A model generated the notes under the pieces. It saw only the letters and a list, made by a program, of their open reading frames with translations. It was not told the DNA's origin and searched no databases. Both the position numbers and the translations under genes were made by a program. A stretch of 64,000 bases of DNA from an uncultured Treponema sp. (lineage in GTDB: Bacteria > Spirochaetota > Spirochaetia > Treponematales > Treponemataceae), in contig CAKUTI010000001.1 in the NCBI GenBank assembly GCA_934691925.1, positions 78,220 through 142,219 of the forward strand, read 5' to 3'. Position 1 is the stretch's first letter. Every line of letters begins with the position of its first letter. Of this stretch, positions 1-9,157 are shown in pieces.

Positions 1-1374
1 GTGACGGTGGGCCTTGAGCCTGAATTGAATCTTGAAGGATTTTACAAGACAAATTCTGATTTGGACTGGATTTGGGACAGATACGATAGAAGTCCGCTTT
101 TGGACGCGCCTTTTTCTATAAACGTTGCGGATTTTATCACGATGAAGATGGACGTTTTTGTCGGGCAGAACAAGGGAGCTTCGCTTCACAATTTTAATTA
201 CACAAATCTCTTGTACAGCGCGGACGATTTTGACATCAACTTTCCTGACACTGGATATTTTTCAACAGGAAAAATGCTCACGAATAAAACCGGCGTAAAA
301 TTCGGGGCTGGACGCGGAACACGCTCTGTCGGACGCACGCTCACAGGCTCTATGATTTGGTCTGACTATCTTACAGGCTGCTCTTATGCCGACTTGCAGA
401 TTTTCTCGCCGAATTTCAAGTACACCGGCGGAGTCACGCAGTTCAACGTTGACAAATATTTTTATCATCACCAGATTGACGCGCGTTTTTTCAAGAAATT
501 TCAGATTACGTTTTTGGAAGGGCTTTTGGTTTACGCTCCGATGGAGCTTCGCTATCTTAATCCGTGGACGATTTTTCACGGATTTGCGGCTTGGCGCGAC
601 TATGACAACACCGACGACGACCCGGAAAGCAATACTTGCGACTATTTCGGAATAAATTTGCAGTTCACTCCGTTCAAGAACACTAGATTCTACGGACTTT
701 TCGCGATGACGCAGTATCAGACTCCTTACGAGAAATCGCATTACAGCGACAGCCCGACTCCGAACGGACTTGGATTTCAAGGCGGAAATGAGACTTATAT
801 TCCTTACGGGCGCGGACGTTTTCATTTCGCGCTTGAAGGAAGCTGGGCAGACCCTTACTTGTACATAAAGGAAAGCCCGAACTGGTCAATGGTGAGAACT
901 TACAGCGAGAATATGGGCGACAAGGCGATTTTCTACGAATGGCTAGGCTCTCCTTTCGGACCTGACACGATTTCCGCTGAGCTTACTTTCGGCTACGAAG
1001 TTCCAGACAAATGGTCGCTAGACTTTGTCTATCTTTACATGGCTCGCGGCGAGCAGTCGGGAACAAGCGTGTTCAGCAAAATCGACTGGGGCGGGCAGAA
1101 AACTTATTTTGACACGGAAGATTCATCTTACACAGAAAACTGGGCGTACCCGGATAAGTCTCAGGACAACTGGGAAGAGCTTAGAGACGCAATCTGCCCG
1201 ACAGGAACTCCAGAATTTGTGAACCGCTTTTCTTTGCGCGGAAGCTACAGATTCACCAGAAAAGTTAAGATGACTTTCCAGCCGAGCTACGTCGTGATTC
1301 TGAACCGCAACCACGAGCACGGAGAAACCTCAGTCGGCTTTGAAATCGCCGGCGCAATGAACATCTCGTTCTAG
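1..1374 (+). CDS. Outer-membrane beta-barrel protein, 5'-truncated by the window
   Basis: The frame is open from the first base, so the GTG at position 1 is probably an internal valine and the true start and signal peptide lie outside the window. The visible 457 residues are rich in aromatic residues alternating with polar ones and end in NISF; a terminal phenylalanine is the usual outer-membrane barrel signal. The style resembles the next gene, and both recall the capsule-assembly Wzi-like barrels that spirochaetes carry in tandem, but I see no diagnostic motif. Role inferred: outer-membrane structural or porin-like protein. It is separated from the next gene by 78 bases with no obvious terminator, so the two may be co-transcribed. 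Confidence 0.6.
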   Translation: MTVGLEPELNLEGFYKTNSDLDWIWDRYDRSPLLDAPFSINVADFITMKMDVFVGQNKGASLHNFNYTNLLYSADDFDINFPDTGYFSTGKMLTNKTGVKFGAGRGTRSVGRTLTGSMIWSDYLTGCSYADLQIFSPNFKYTGGVTQFNVDKYFYHHQIDARFFKKFQITFLEGLLVYAPMELRYLNPWTIFHGFAAWRDYDNTDDDPESNTCDYFGINLQFTPFKNTRFYGLFAMTQYQTPYEKSHYSDSPTPNGLGFQGGNETYIPYGRGRFHFALEGSWADPYLYIKESPNWSMVRTYSENMGDKAIFYEWLGSPFGPDTISAELTFGYEVPDKWSLDFVYLYMARGEQSGTSVFSKIDWGGQKTYFDTEDSSYTENWAYPDKSQDNWEELRDAICPTGTPEFVNRFSLRGSYRFTRKVKMTFQPSYVVILNRNHEHGETSVGFEIAGAMNISF

Positions 1375-1452
1375 CCCGCGTTAATGCGGACAAAAGCACA
1401 TCATTGCGGGCGAACGCGAAGCAATCTATTTTTGATTTTATAAGGAAAACTT

Positions 1453-3246
1453 ATGAAAAAGATTCTATTTGCCTTTATTTTTGCTTTTTCTGCCGTTTTC
1501 GCCTTTTCCCAGGCGGCGGTTGACATCAACGATTCTTTCTATAAAGAAGCGCAGAACTGGGAGCTTCAGGGGCTTACTTCTTCGCTGCCGATTTTGCGGC
1601 CTTATCCTCTTTCTGTGATAAAGCGCGTCTTGAACGATGTAATTGAAAACGGAAGCGATTCTGAATCAGAGCTTGCAAAATCTGAATACGAGCGGATTTT
1701 CTCAAAGCCTTACGGATTTTTCGCAAAAGGAAGCGCGAATATAAAACATTCATCAGCCGACGAAGATGAAAATTTTTCAGCCAAAGACCTTTCAGGCGAG
1801 ATTGGAGCTGGCGGAGACATTTCTCTTCATAATCTTGTTTCTCTCGGATACAAATTCGGAATTTACGGCGAGACAAAGGAATTTTCTTCTTATTCGCCTC
1901 TCTATCAGAATATTCTTGAGGACTCGATTTATGACCCAGTTGATGTCGGACCTTTCAGCGCGTATCTCGACTGGAACACAAACATTTCTTTCGGAACTGA
2001 GTCCGTCTACGGAACTGCGGGGCTTAGCCGCGTGGGATTCGGGCCTTTTTACGGCGAGGGGCTTGCGCTCAACGACACTGGCTATCACTCGGCGAATTTT
2101 ATCCTGAACGCTACAATGAAAAACTGGAGCTACTCTTCCGTCTACGAGATTATCGGGGCAACGCGTAACATTCCAGACATCGACTCGGACTGGCTTTCAG
2201 ACGGAAAATATCTTTCTTTCCACGCTTTAAGATGGAACGCCTTTAAAAAATTCAATCTGACTTACTACGAGAACGTTGTTTTCGGGCCTAACTCAAACAT
2301 CTCATTCTTTTTGCCGGCTCCTTACGCGGCCTTGCAGAACATCGGCGGCGCAGGCGCGAATATGCAGATGGGGTTTTTGCTTGAATACAAGCCGTTTACG
2401 GGATTCTGCTGGGCGACAGATTTTTTTGCTGACGACATAGAGCTTAACGAAGTCCTGAAACTCAATTTTGACACAAAGCTCCGCTTCGGATTTCAGAGCG
2501 GAATTATCTATTCTCCTGAAAATTCTTTTGTCGATAAAATTTCTTTCAATTACACTGCCGTTATGCCTTACGTTTACGCGCATTGGGAATATGACAGCGA
2601 CGATTCCGGGGCGTTTTCGGGAAAAACTTGGAACTATCAGAACTACACGAACGCAGGAATCAACATCGGCTCGACTTTAGACCCGAATTCCGACAGGATT
2701 TCGCTCAGCGCGAGATTCAAGCCTGCAAAAAAGCTCACTCTTGACTTGACCGCAGGCTTTACTCGCCACGCAAATTCCGCAGAGGACTTTTCAGATGACG
2801 AGGCGGCGGAATATATGCTTTCGGAAAGCGGAACTTACTCAACAAACGGGACTTCCTCGATGAGCCAGATGTTCAGCGATTCTTCAAGCACGCATGGAAA
2901 GCATGTTGAGTCCGCATGGGAAAAGCTCGGATTTATGACAAGCGGCCACAAGATGTACGTTTTGCAGGCGGGCTTGAACGCCGAATACGAGCTTTCAAAG
3001 ACAAAATACGGAGCTCTCAGCTTTAAGCTGGGCTACGTTTTTGAGTACATAAAGAACGCCGGTGTGAACAGGGATGTTTATAAAGGCGGAGCGACTTATG
3101 ATGAAAGCAAGGAAGTCTATAAATGGAACGATAAAACTTATTCTACAATAAAAGAGATTTGTGATGCAGCCAAAGAAGAATGGATTTCCAATCTCTATGA
3201 CTGCACGAACCATTATCTTTCTGTCGGCTTCAAATACAGCTACTAG
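1453..3246 (+). CDS. Outer-membrane beta-barrel protein (Wzi-like family, tentative)
   Basis: A 597-aa protein with a clear Sec signal peptide (MKKILFAFIFAFSAVFAFSQ, cleavage probably near residue 20). The start follows an AAGGAAAAC ribosome-binding site. The N-terminal part has the WELQGLTSSLPILRPYPLS segment seen in Wzi-like and related treponemal outer-membrane proteins, where it precedes a large barrel of alternating aromatic/polar strands. The protein ends in KYSY, an aromatic C-terminus as expected for BAM-dependent insertion. It follows another barrel gene and is closed by a strong hairpin terminator. The exact role (polysaccharide anchoring, porin, adhesin) cannot be read from sequence. 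Confidence 0.65.
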   Translation: MKKILFAFIFAFSAVFAFSQAAVDINDSFYKEAQNWELQGLTSSLPILRPYPLSVIKRVLNDVIENGSDSESELAKSEYERIFSKPYGFFAKGSANIKHSSADEDENFSAKDLSGEIGAGGDISLHNLVSLGYKFGIYGETKEFSSYSPLYQNILEDSIYDPVDVGPFSAYLDWNTNISFGTESVYGTAGLSRVGFGPFYGEGLALNDTGYHSANFILNATMKNWSYSSVYEIIGATRNIPDIDSDWLSDGKYLSFHALRWNAFKKFNLTYYENVVFGPNSNISFFLPAPYAALQNIGGAGANMQMGFLLEYKPFTGFCWATDFFADDIELNEVLKLNFDTKLRFGFQSGIIYSPENSFVDKISFNYTAVMPYVYAHWEYDSDDSGAFSGKTWNYQNYTNAGINIGSTLDPNSDRISLSARFKPAKKLTLDLTAGFTRHANSAEDFSDDEAAEYMLSESGTYSTNGTSSMSQMFSDSSSTHGKHVESAWEKLGFMTSGHKMYVLQAGLNAEYELSKTKYGALSFKLGYVFEYIKNAGVNRDVYKGGATYDESKEVYKWNDKTYSTIKEICDAAKEEWISNLYDCTNHYLSVGFKYSY

Positions 3247-3252
3247 CGCGTC

Positions 3253-3294
3253 AATTCACAACTTATAATTCATAATTATAAGTTGTGAATTTTT
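3253..3294. terminator. Long perfect hairpin between convergent genes
   Basis: An 18-bp perfect stem (3253-3270 with 3274-3291) and a 3-base loop, followed by a short T run. The mirror strand also starts with an A/T-rich flank, so it may end both the barrel-protein transcript and the convergent thiI transcript. Confidence 0.75.
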
Positions 3295-3330
3295 GATGCG
3301 GAACTGCGGACTGCGAGTAGAAAGTCTCTT

Positions 3331-4512
3331 TTATTCTGAATCCTGCATTTTGCCCACTTCAAAGCGTTTGATGACTCTTTCATCGAACGCTTTTTTTATC
3401 AGCTCGTCAACGCCAAGATTCTTGTAGATTTCCTGCGCTTCCTCAACGCTCGCGCGCAAGACAGGATGGCGCGGACTGAAAAGCACGCAGCAGTCCTCAT
3501 ACGGAAGAATCGAAGTCTCGTAAGTGCCGATTTCTTTTGCAACGTCAACAATCTCTTCCTTGTCCATTCCCACGAGAGGACGCAAAAGCGGAAATTCCGC
3601 CATGCTTTCTGTGCAGGTCATGTTCTCGATTGTCTGGCTTGCAACCTGCCCAAGGCTTTCCCCTGTGATTATGCATGAAGCTCCCGTTCTTTTTGCAAGA
3701 AGATTCGCGCATTTCATCATGCAGAGGCGGAGCATTAAAGTTGTGAACGCTTCAGGAGACTTTTTCTTGATTTCCATTTGGACTTCTGTGAACGGAATTA
3801 TGTTTATGTGCGTTCTGATTCCGTAGCCGCTCAAAATTTCCGCAAGATGCTCAACTTTTTCTCTCGCCTCGTCGCTTGTGTAAGGGTAGGCGTGGAAATA
3901 GCAGCAGTCAACAGTCATTCCGCGTCTCATCATCTTGTAGCCCGCCACAGGAGAATCCAATCCGCCTGAAAGAAGCAGAAGCCCTTTTCCAGACATTCCG
4001 ACCGGAAGCCCGCGCCGTGCCTTGATTCTGTCCGAGTAGACATAGCACTTGTCGCGCACTTCAATCATAATCACAACGTCAGGATTTTTAACGTCAACTT
4101 CAAGAATTTTTTCCTTGCAGACAAGCTCCGCTCCTTCCGAGCAGATTCCGTAATGGTCATAAGGAAAAGTCTTGTCGCTTCTTCTGGACTCAAGCTTGAA
4201 AGTCTTGGCGCCGTTTTTCTTTGCGCGCAAAGCCTCGTTGTAGACTTCCTTTTTTATCGCCCCGATGTCTTTTTCAACAACGACAGTCTCCGCCCAGCCT
4301 GTAATTCCAAGCAGATGATCTAAAGTCCATTTTGCTCTTTCACAGAAATCTTCTCCGCATTCAATATAAAGGCGTCCGGAATTCAGCCGGACTTTTGCGT
4401 CTGTGTCTTTAAGATAAGCGTAAGTGTTTTTTACAAGCTGCCGCTCAAAAGTCTTGATGTTCGAGCCTTTAAGCATAAGCTCGCCAACTTTTCCAAGAAA
4501 TGTATGTGTCAT
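3331..4512 (-). CDS. thiI: tRNA 4-thiouridine synthase ThiI
   Basis: ThiI transfers sulfur to U8 of tRNA and can feed thiamine thiazole synthesis. The protein begins MTHTFLGKVGELMLKG, the family's N-terminal signature, so I place the start at 4512 rather than at the upstream in-frame codon near 4569. Order: N-terminal ferredoxin-like and THUMP domains (about residues 1-170), then an adenylating PP-loop domain with SGGLDSP at about 181-187. It ends after the PP-loop domain near residue 393, so it lacks the C-terminal rhodanese domain of the E. coli enzyme, as in many bacteria where sulfur comes from a dedicated cysteine desulfurase. A CC pair in YEDCC lies near the C-terminus. No ribosome-binding site is visible before 4512, but a TATAAT sits 7 bases upstream. 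Confidence 0.93.
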   Translation of the reverse strand: MTHTFLGKVGELMLKGSNIKTFERQLVKNTYAYLKDTDAKVRLNSGRLYIECGEDFCERAKWTLDHLLGITGWAETVVVEKDIGAIKKEVYNEALRAKKNGAKTFKLESRRSDKTFPYDHYGICSEGAELVCKEKILEVDVKNPDVVIMIEVRDKCYVYSDRIKARRGLPVGMSGKGLLLLSGGLDSPVAGYKMMRRGMTVDCCYFHAYPYTSDEAREKVEHLAEILSGYGIRTHINIIPFTEVQMEIKKKSPEAFTTLMLRLCMMKCANLLAKRTGASCIITGESLGQVASQTIENMTCTESMAEFPLLRPLVGMDKEEIVDVAKEIGTYETSILPYEDCCVLFSPRHPVLRASVEEAQEIYKNLGVDELIKKAFDERVIKRFEVGKMQDSE

Positions 4513-4603
4513 AGGGGAAATTATAACGAAATGCAGAAAAAGAGAGAATAAATTAAGGAAGTGGGACACGAAATGAGGGAAGAGGGATAAGGGGGACGGG
4601 ATG

Positions 4604-4628
4604 AGGAATCAGGAATCAGGAATCAGGA
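4604..4628. repeat. Heptamer tandem repeat AGGAATC
   Basis: Three perfect copies of AGGAATC plus a partial copy, in the divergent intergenic region between thiI and the acyl-CoA synthetase. Seven is not a multiple of three, but no reading frame crosses it. Probably a neutral microsatellite. Confidence 0.7.
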
Positions 4629-4660
4629 GCAAGGAAAGCCGAGATGTCTGTAGCAAAGCT

Positions 4661-4690
4661 CGTCATTCCGAACTTGTTCCGGAATCTATA
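4661..4690. repeat. REP-like palindrome, CATTCCGAAC family
   Basis: Inverted repeat ATTCCG...CGGAAT (4665-4685) with flanks GTC and CTATAA. The same element recurs near 31874 and, in chimeric form, near 37985, marking it as a dispersed intergenic repeat. Confidence 0.6.
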
Positions 4691-4785
4691 AAGGCATTTC
4701 AATCGCTTTAAAACCTCAATCCGCTTCTTAATCTTCCAAAATCCGTTTTTATTGACAAAAAGACAAAAAATGTCATAATGAAATA

Positions 4786-6738
4786 ATGGATTTAAGCAAA
4801 CTTCAAAAAGGTCTCGGAGAAACAATTCCGGCTCTCCTGAAAAATAAAGTCAAGAAAATTCCAAACTACACATTGCAGGCTGTAAAGAACAAGAGCGGCA
4901 TTTTCGTTCGCTACAGCTACTCTCAGGTTTACCAGCACGTTGTGGAGCTTGCCTGGGCGTTCAAGAAGCTCGGAATCAAGAAAGGCGACCGGGTCGGCCT
5001 TATGAGCGACAACCGCCGCGAATGGCTAATCTGCGACTACGCGCTTCTTTCGCTCGGCGCGATTGACGTTCCGCGTGGCTGCGACTCGATGGGCATTGAA
5101 ATGCGCTTTATCTTGAACTTTGCGGAATGTGAGTTTTCAATCTTTGAGAACGCAAGGCAGCTTCAGAAAGTCCTTGAAAAAATCGAAGAAGTTCCTCTTT
5201 TGAAAACCGCGATTCTTTTTGACCATCCTGACGAGAAAACAAAGCAGGAAGCCAAAGAAAAGGGCATTGAGATTGTCTATTACTCGACTCTTGAATCAGA
5301 GGGAAGCCAGATTACAAAGGATGACTGGCTTGAAATCGAAAAAATAATGGACACCGTAAAAAAAGACGATGTCGCGACTATAATCTTCACTTCCGGAACA
5401 ACAGGACTTCCGAAAGGCGTTCAGCTCACGCATGACAATTACATGGCTCAGTGCGAGTCTGCCCATTTTGTGCTTGGCCTTATGCAGCCGGGCGATATGT
5501 GGCTTACAGTTCTTCCAATCTGGCACAGCTTTGAGCGCGCGTTCTGCTACATGGTGATTGCGCTTGAAGGCGGATTCGCCTACTCAAAGCCGGTAGCGTC
5601 CGTAATGCTCAACGATATGCAGCTTGTCCAGCCACAGTGGATGAACGCGGTTCCGCGATTGTGGGAAGCTGTGGCGCAGGGCTTGTACCGCGAAATCAAG
5701 AAGATGAAGCCTCTTGAAAAAATGATTGTTAACTGCTCAATTGCGTACGGAAAACTTTACTATGCGATGAAAGTGCGCGTGTTCGGTCTAAAATGCCGCT
5801 ACCGCTGGTATCCGCGATTCTTGGAGACTTTAATCGGCGTGATTCCGTTTGCTCTTCTCTGGCCGGGCTATCTTTTGGGCGAGCAGCTCGTCTATTCAAG
5901 AATCAGGGCGAAATTCGGCGGAAAATTCCGCGCGGCAATTTCAGGCGGCGGCGCTCTTCAGCCTGAGACAGAAAAATTCTTCAACGCGATTGGGTTCAAT
6001 CTCCTTGAAGGCTACGGAATGACAGAGACAGCTCCTGTAATCTCCGTAAAAAATTCAAAAAAGCCTAGAACAAACAACGTCGGCATTGTATTCCCGGATT
6101 TTGATGTGAAAATCGTAAAGGAAAAAGACGGGCAGATTGCGGACACAAAGCCGCTGAAGCCTGGAAAAAAAGGACTTATTCTAGTTCGCGGCCGGCAGAT
6201 TATGAAAGGCTACTACAAGCGAGATGATTTGACGGAGAAAATTATCGACAAGGAAGGCTGGCTAAACACCGGCGACCTTGGAATGATTAGCTGCGACAAC
6301 GAGCTTAAAATCGTCGGACGCGCGAAAGACACAATCGTCTTGCTTGGCGGCGAGAACATCGAGCCTGCCGTGATTGAAAAAGCATTGAACGCAAGCCCTT
6401 ATATCGAGCGCACCGTTGTAATCGGACAGGACCAGAAATATGTGAGCGCGCTTATCGTTCCTGATGAAAGCAACGTTGTCTCATATGCCGAGGAAAACAA
6501 CATTGTCTACGACAACTACGACGCGCTTCTTGAGACAAATGAGATTCAAAGCCTTTTCCGCTCTGAAATCGACGCGCTTGACAACGCAAAAACAGGATTC
6601 AGAACCTGCGAGCGCATATTCAAGTTCGCGCTTTTAAAAAACAGCTTCGAGATTGGAAAAGAAATCAACCAGAAGCAGGAGCTTATGCGCCACAAAATTG
6701 TTCAGATTTACAAAAAGCAGATTTCAAAGCTGTTTTAG
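4786..6738 (+). CDS. AMP-dependent long-chain acyl-CoA synthetase
   Basis: 650 aa. Activates fatty acids to acyl-AMP and then acyl-CoA, feeding phospholipid or fatty-acid turnover. The adenylate-forming signature IIFTSGTTGLPKG lies at about residues 197-209, followed by the ANL motif GYGMTETAP (near 410) and the hinge region GWLNTGDLG with GRAKDTIVL. An internal hydrophobic stretch around residues 345-370 (ETLIGVIPFALLWPGYLL) suggests membrane association, as in other spirochaetal long-chain synthetases. The start at ATG 4786 begins MDLSKLQKG; no strong ribosome-binding site is seen, though AATAATGG precedes it. A hairpin terminator follows within 15 bases, so it is monocistronic. Confidence 0.9.
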   Translation: MDLSKLQKGLGETIPALLKNKVKKIPNYTLQAVKNKSGIFVRYSYSQVYQHVVELAWAFKKLGIKKGDRVGLMSDNRREWLICDYALLSLGAIDVPRGCDSMGIEMRFILNFAECEFSIFENARQLQKVLEKIEEVPLLKTAILFDHPDEKTKQEAKEKGIEIVYYSTLESEGSQITKDDWLEIEKIMDTVKKDDVATIIFTSGTTGLPKGVQLTHDNYMAQCESAHFVLGLMQPGDMWLTVLPIWHSFERAFCYMVIALEGGFAYSKPVASVMLNDMQLVQPQWMNAVPRLWEAVAQGLYREIKKMKPLEKMIVNCSIAYGKLYYAMKVRVFGLKCRYRWYPRFLETLIGVIPFALLWPGYLLGEQLVYSRIRAKFGGKFRAAISGGGALQPETEKFFNAIGFNLLEGYGMTETAPVISVKNSKKPRTNNVGIVFPDFDVKIVKEKDGQIADTKPLKPGKKGLILVRGRQIMKGYYKRDDLTEKIIDKEGWLNTGDLGMISCDNELKIVGRAKDTIVLLGGENIEPAVIEKALNASPYIERTVVIGQDQKYVSALIVPDESNVVSYAEENNIVYDNYDALLETNEIQSLFRSEIDALDNAKTGFRTCERIFKFALLKNSFEIGKEINQKQELMRHKIVQIYKKQISKLF

Positions 6739-6748
6739 ACAAAAGCAG

Positions 6749-6785
6749 GCGGAGCGTTTCAATATGGAGCGTTCCGCTTTTTTTT
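6749..6785 (+). terminator. Intrinsic terminator (repeated type)
   Basis: Stem GCGGAGCG (6749-6756) with CGTTCCGC (6770-6777), loop TTTCAATATGGAG, then eight Ts. Its left arm and loop match the hairpin at 10799-10837 over about 20 bases. Confidence 0.85.
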
Positions 6786-6911
6786 AGACACAATGCTGGG
6801 CGCAAGAGGTTTCAGCCGCGCGCTTATTTTTAGCAGTTTTATAAAAGCAAAAGCGAATCTTAATATTACATTCGTATTTGCCACAGTTTATAAGCGTTTT
6901 CTATAAGAAAC

Positions 6912-6943
6912 TTGACTTACCCCCCCCCCCCCCGAATTAGAAT
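6912..6943 (+). promoter_or_regulatory. Candidate phase-variable promoter: poly-C tract between -35 and -10
   Basis: TTGACT (6912-6917) and TAGAAT (6938-6943) flank a run of 14 cytosines (6920-6933). The spacer is 20 bp as sequenced; loss of three Cs would give the optimal 17. Predicted transcription start is about 6950, leaving a leader of roughly 28 bases that contains AAAGGGG before the lipoprotein ATG at 6978. The geometry matches homopolymer-tuned promoters known in Neisseria and poly-G control of tpr genes in T. pallidum. Confidence 0.65.
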
Positions 6944-6977
6944 GTTCTCACATTTTATTATTTTAAAGGGGTTCTTT

Positions 6978-8672
6978 ATGAAATCTTTTAGGAAAGTGCT
7001 TTATGCGGCTTTTGCTGCATGCGCGCTTATTTTCGCTTCTTGCTCTGACGGCAGCGATGACGGCAATGAAAACAATGAAAAGCCTGCTGCAACTGTAGTT
7101 CAAGTTGTGGAAATTGACAGGAAGACAGTCACGCTGAACAGCGACGGCACTGTAACAATTACCGATGAGTCTGGCAACACAACAAAAGGCTCGTATACTT
7201 CAGGTGACGGCAAGATTGTAATCAAGGCTGATGACGGCAGCTCTATTACTGCAGGCTCGACTTCGGACGGAAAAGTTGACACATCATCAACTGTAACTGT
7301 AAAAGACAAGGATGGAACTGAGTCTACCTCTAAAGTGGCAGAAGTTGAGAACGTTAGCCTAGAAGGAACTTATTGGACACGCGTTAAAGACAACAAAGAA
7401 GGCAATGAGTATCTCTACTTTACAAGCGATACTGAAGCAGCTGCTTACGAATATTATAAAGAAAAGGACGTAAAGAATGGTAAATCTGATAAAACAGGAT
7501 ACGTTTTGATTGGAAAATGGACTTTCAATGTAAATGCAAATGTTCTGACAGCTCTGAAATATTGGGGTCGAGATTATAAAAATGGAGAATGGCATGATGA
7601 TACAATGGACTGTGGACGAGACTATGCAGCAGCAATGACAGTTTACTCTTCCAGTGCGGTTTTTGTATTGACAAGCCCTGATGGTACAAAGGCAGAGAAC
7701 TATAAGAAAGTTGATTCAGCTCCTGCTGGGGAAACAACGATAGATAAATCAAGCTCATCTGATTCGGACTCTTCAAGCGGAAGTTATTCTTCAGGAAGCT
7801 CATCTTCTGGAACTGAGGCTGGCGGCAGTTCTTCAGGCTCGGAAAGCGATGATGACTGGAAAAAAATTCTTCCTTCTTCACAAGGCGAAAACCCGCTTTC
7901 AGGGCATCTTTATTCCTGTAGAAAGGAGGACGGCTCAAAGGTAACTGTATATTCTTTCGAGTTTACAGAAGACACTGCTGTGGAAAGCAAGGAAGAAACA
8001 GAAAAAGGAAAATCAGAATTATCGGCTCGTGAATACAAATACACTTACAATGCTGACAAAGGTCTTCTTTATCTAAAGCTTGTGTCTTGGACTGTTGACG
8101 GCGAAAAAATTACTTCTTCAGAAGAGTTCTTCGAGTTCTGCGCAAAAGAGTTTGGAATGACAGTTGAAAAAGCAAAGGAGTTGATGGCAGACTATAATGA
8201 TTTTGAAGGCTATGAAACAAGAAACTGCTTTAAAAAAGACGAGAGCACAGTTATTTTTGGTGACTATTTCGATGGAAAAATTGTTGATTCTGAATTAAAC
8301 TGCTATATTTCTGGCAGTCGAATAAAACTTAAAGACGGAATCACTGTCGATGACAAAACAAACGACAAAAAATATGAATATGAGGACGGAGAGTTTGCTT
8401 CAGACAAGAAGACTTTCATTTTCTCTAATGACGAAAATGTGCAGGTTTCTGGCTCGTGGTCAGATGTTGTAAAGGCATCAAAAACATTGAAAGAGCAGTA
8501 TGAAGAAACTAATTCGTATAGCGACAAAAAGACTGAAAACAATGGATATATCATTGTAAAATTTTCAAAACTTACTAGCGAGATGCAGGCCTCACCGTTC
8601 AATATGAATACTTATTCGCCATATAAATTCTTCTTTGACCCAAACGTAAAGGAGTTTTCGAAGATAAAGTAA
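6978..8672 (+). CDS. Surface lipoprotein, probable phase-variable expression
   Basis: 564 aa from ATG 6978, chosen because it follows an AAAGGGG site and starts a lipoprotein signal peptide (MKSFRKVLYAAFAACALIFA, lipobox ASC with Cys about residue 23). An open frame extends upstream through the poly-C tract but would place prolines before the signal. After the signal come charged, threonine-rich short repeats (about 40-130), a globular part with GTYWTRV, a Ser-rich linker around residues 255-290, and a second globular part. No enzyme motif is visible. The promoter carries a C14 tract, and a terminator follows. Likely an exposed, variable treponemal lipoprotein; ligand unknown. Confidence 0.8.
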   Translation: MKSFRKVLYAAFAACALIFASCSDGSDDGNENNEKPAATVVQVVEIDRKTVTLNSDGTVTITDESGNTTKGSYTSGDGKIVIKADDGSSITAGSTSDGKVDTSSTVTVKDKDGTESTSKVAEVENVSLEGTYWTRVKDNKEGNEYLYFTSDTEAAAYEYYKEKDVKNGKSDKTGYVLIGKWTFNVNANVLTALKYWGRDYKNGEWHDDTMDCGRDYAAAMTVYSSSAVFVLTSPDGTKAENYKKVDSAPAGETTIDKSSSSDSDSSSGSYSSGSSSSGTEAGGSSSGSESDDDWKKILPSSQGENPLSGHLYSCRKEDGSKVTVYSFEFTEDTAVESKEETEKGKSELSAREYKYTYNADKGLLYLKLVSWTVDGEKITSSEEFFEFCAKEFGMTVEKAKELMADYNDFEGYETRNCFKKDESTVIFGDYFDGKIVDSELNCYISGSRIKLKDGITVDDKTNDKKYEYEDGEFASDKKTFIFSNDENVQVSGSWSDVVKASKTLKEQYEETNSYSDKKTENNGYIIVKFSKLTSEMQASPFNMNTYSPYKFFFDPNVKEFSKIK

Positions 8673-8705
8673 TTTATCTACAAAACAGTTTTAATCTATA
8701 AACTT

Positions 8706-8757
8706 AAAAAGCCAGCGGTGTTTTGAGTAATTTCAAAATTGACGCTGGCTTTTTTTT
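8706..8757 (+). terminator. Intrinsic terminator of the lipoprotein gene
   Basis: Stem AAAAAGCCAGCG (8706-8717) with CGCTGGCTTTTT (8743-8754), followed by further Ts. The loop is about 25 bases. Confidence 0.85.
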
Positions 8758-8961
8758 GTGTTTTTTAATCCCGCGAGTTTCCCAAACTCTCTCATCATAT
8801 GAAAATTCGGAAAATCTGCCGTGTTCATTGCTTATTCAGCTCACCGTGCCTTAAAAAAATCTTTATTATTCGATTGTTTTGAATTGCGTTCAAGCTGCAA
8901 TGTCTTTTTAATGAAACTGTGTAAAATATTCGATTTTATCGTTTTATTTTTAATATTTTTC
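8758..8961. other. Intergenic spacer without visible gene
   Basis: AT-rich sequence between the lipoprotein terminator and the HU promoter. I see no open frame with a ribosome-binding site, no tRNA and no repeat. Confidence 0.5.
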
Positions 8962-8990
8962 TTGACGGCTGGCTAAACATTTTCTATATT
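8962..8990 (+). promoter_or_regulatory. Sigma-70 type promoter for the HU-family gene
   Basis: TTGACG (8962-8967), 17-bp spacer, TATATT (8985-8990). The implied 5' leader to the ATG at 9158 is about 160 bases, long enough for leader regulation, but no known riboswitch fold is recognisable. Confidence 0.55.
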
Positions 8991-9157
8991 TTAACTTATT
9001 AGAACAGGAGAAAAAATCGAAATATTTGTCAAGTTTTAACATTTAACGCTGAATTTTTGCAGCCAAAAACAGCTTTAGTCGAATGTCCGTTGGAATAGAT
9101 AAAGCTGACTAGCGTTTAGTAATGCAAAACAGCGGATTTTTATTTAAGGAGCAAACT

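Noticed and set aside
6912..6977. Upstream extension of the lipoprotein through the poly-C tract (translational phase variation)
   Set aside because: It would place prolines and a hydrophobic stretch before a complete lipoprotein signal; the tract fits a promoter spacer better.
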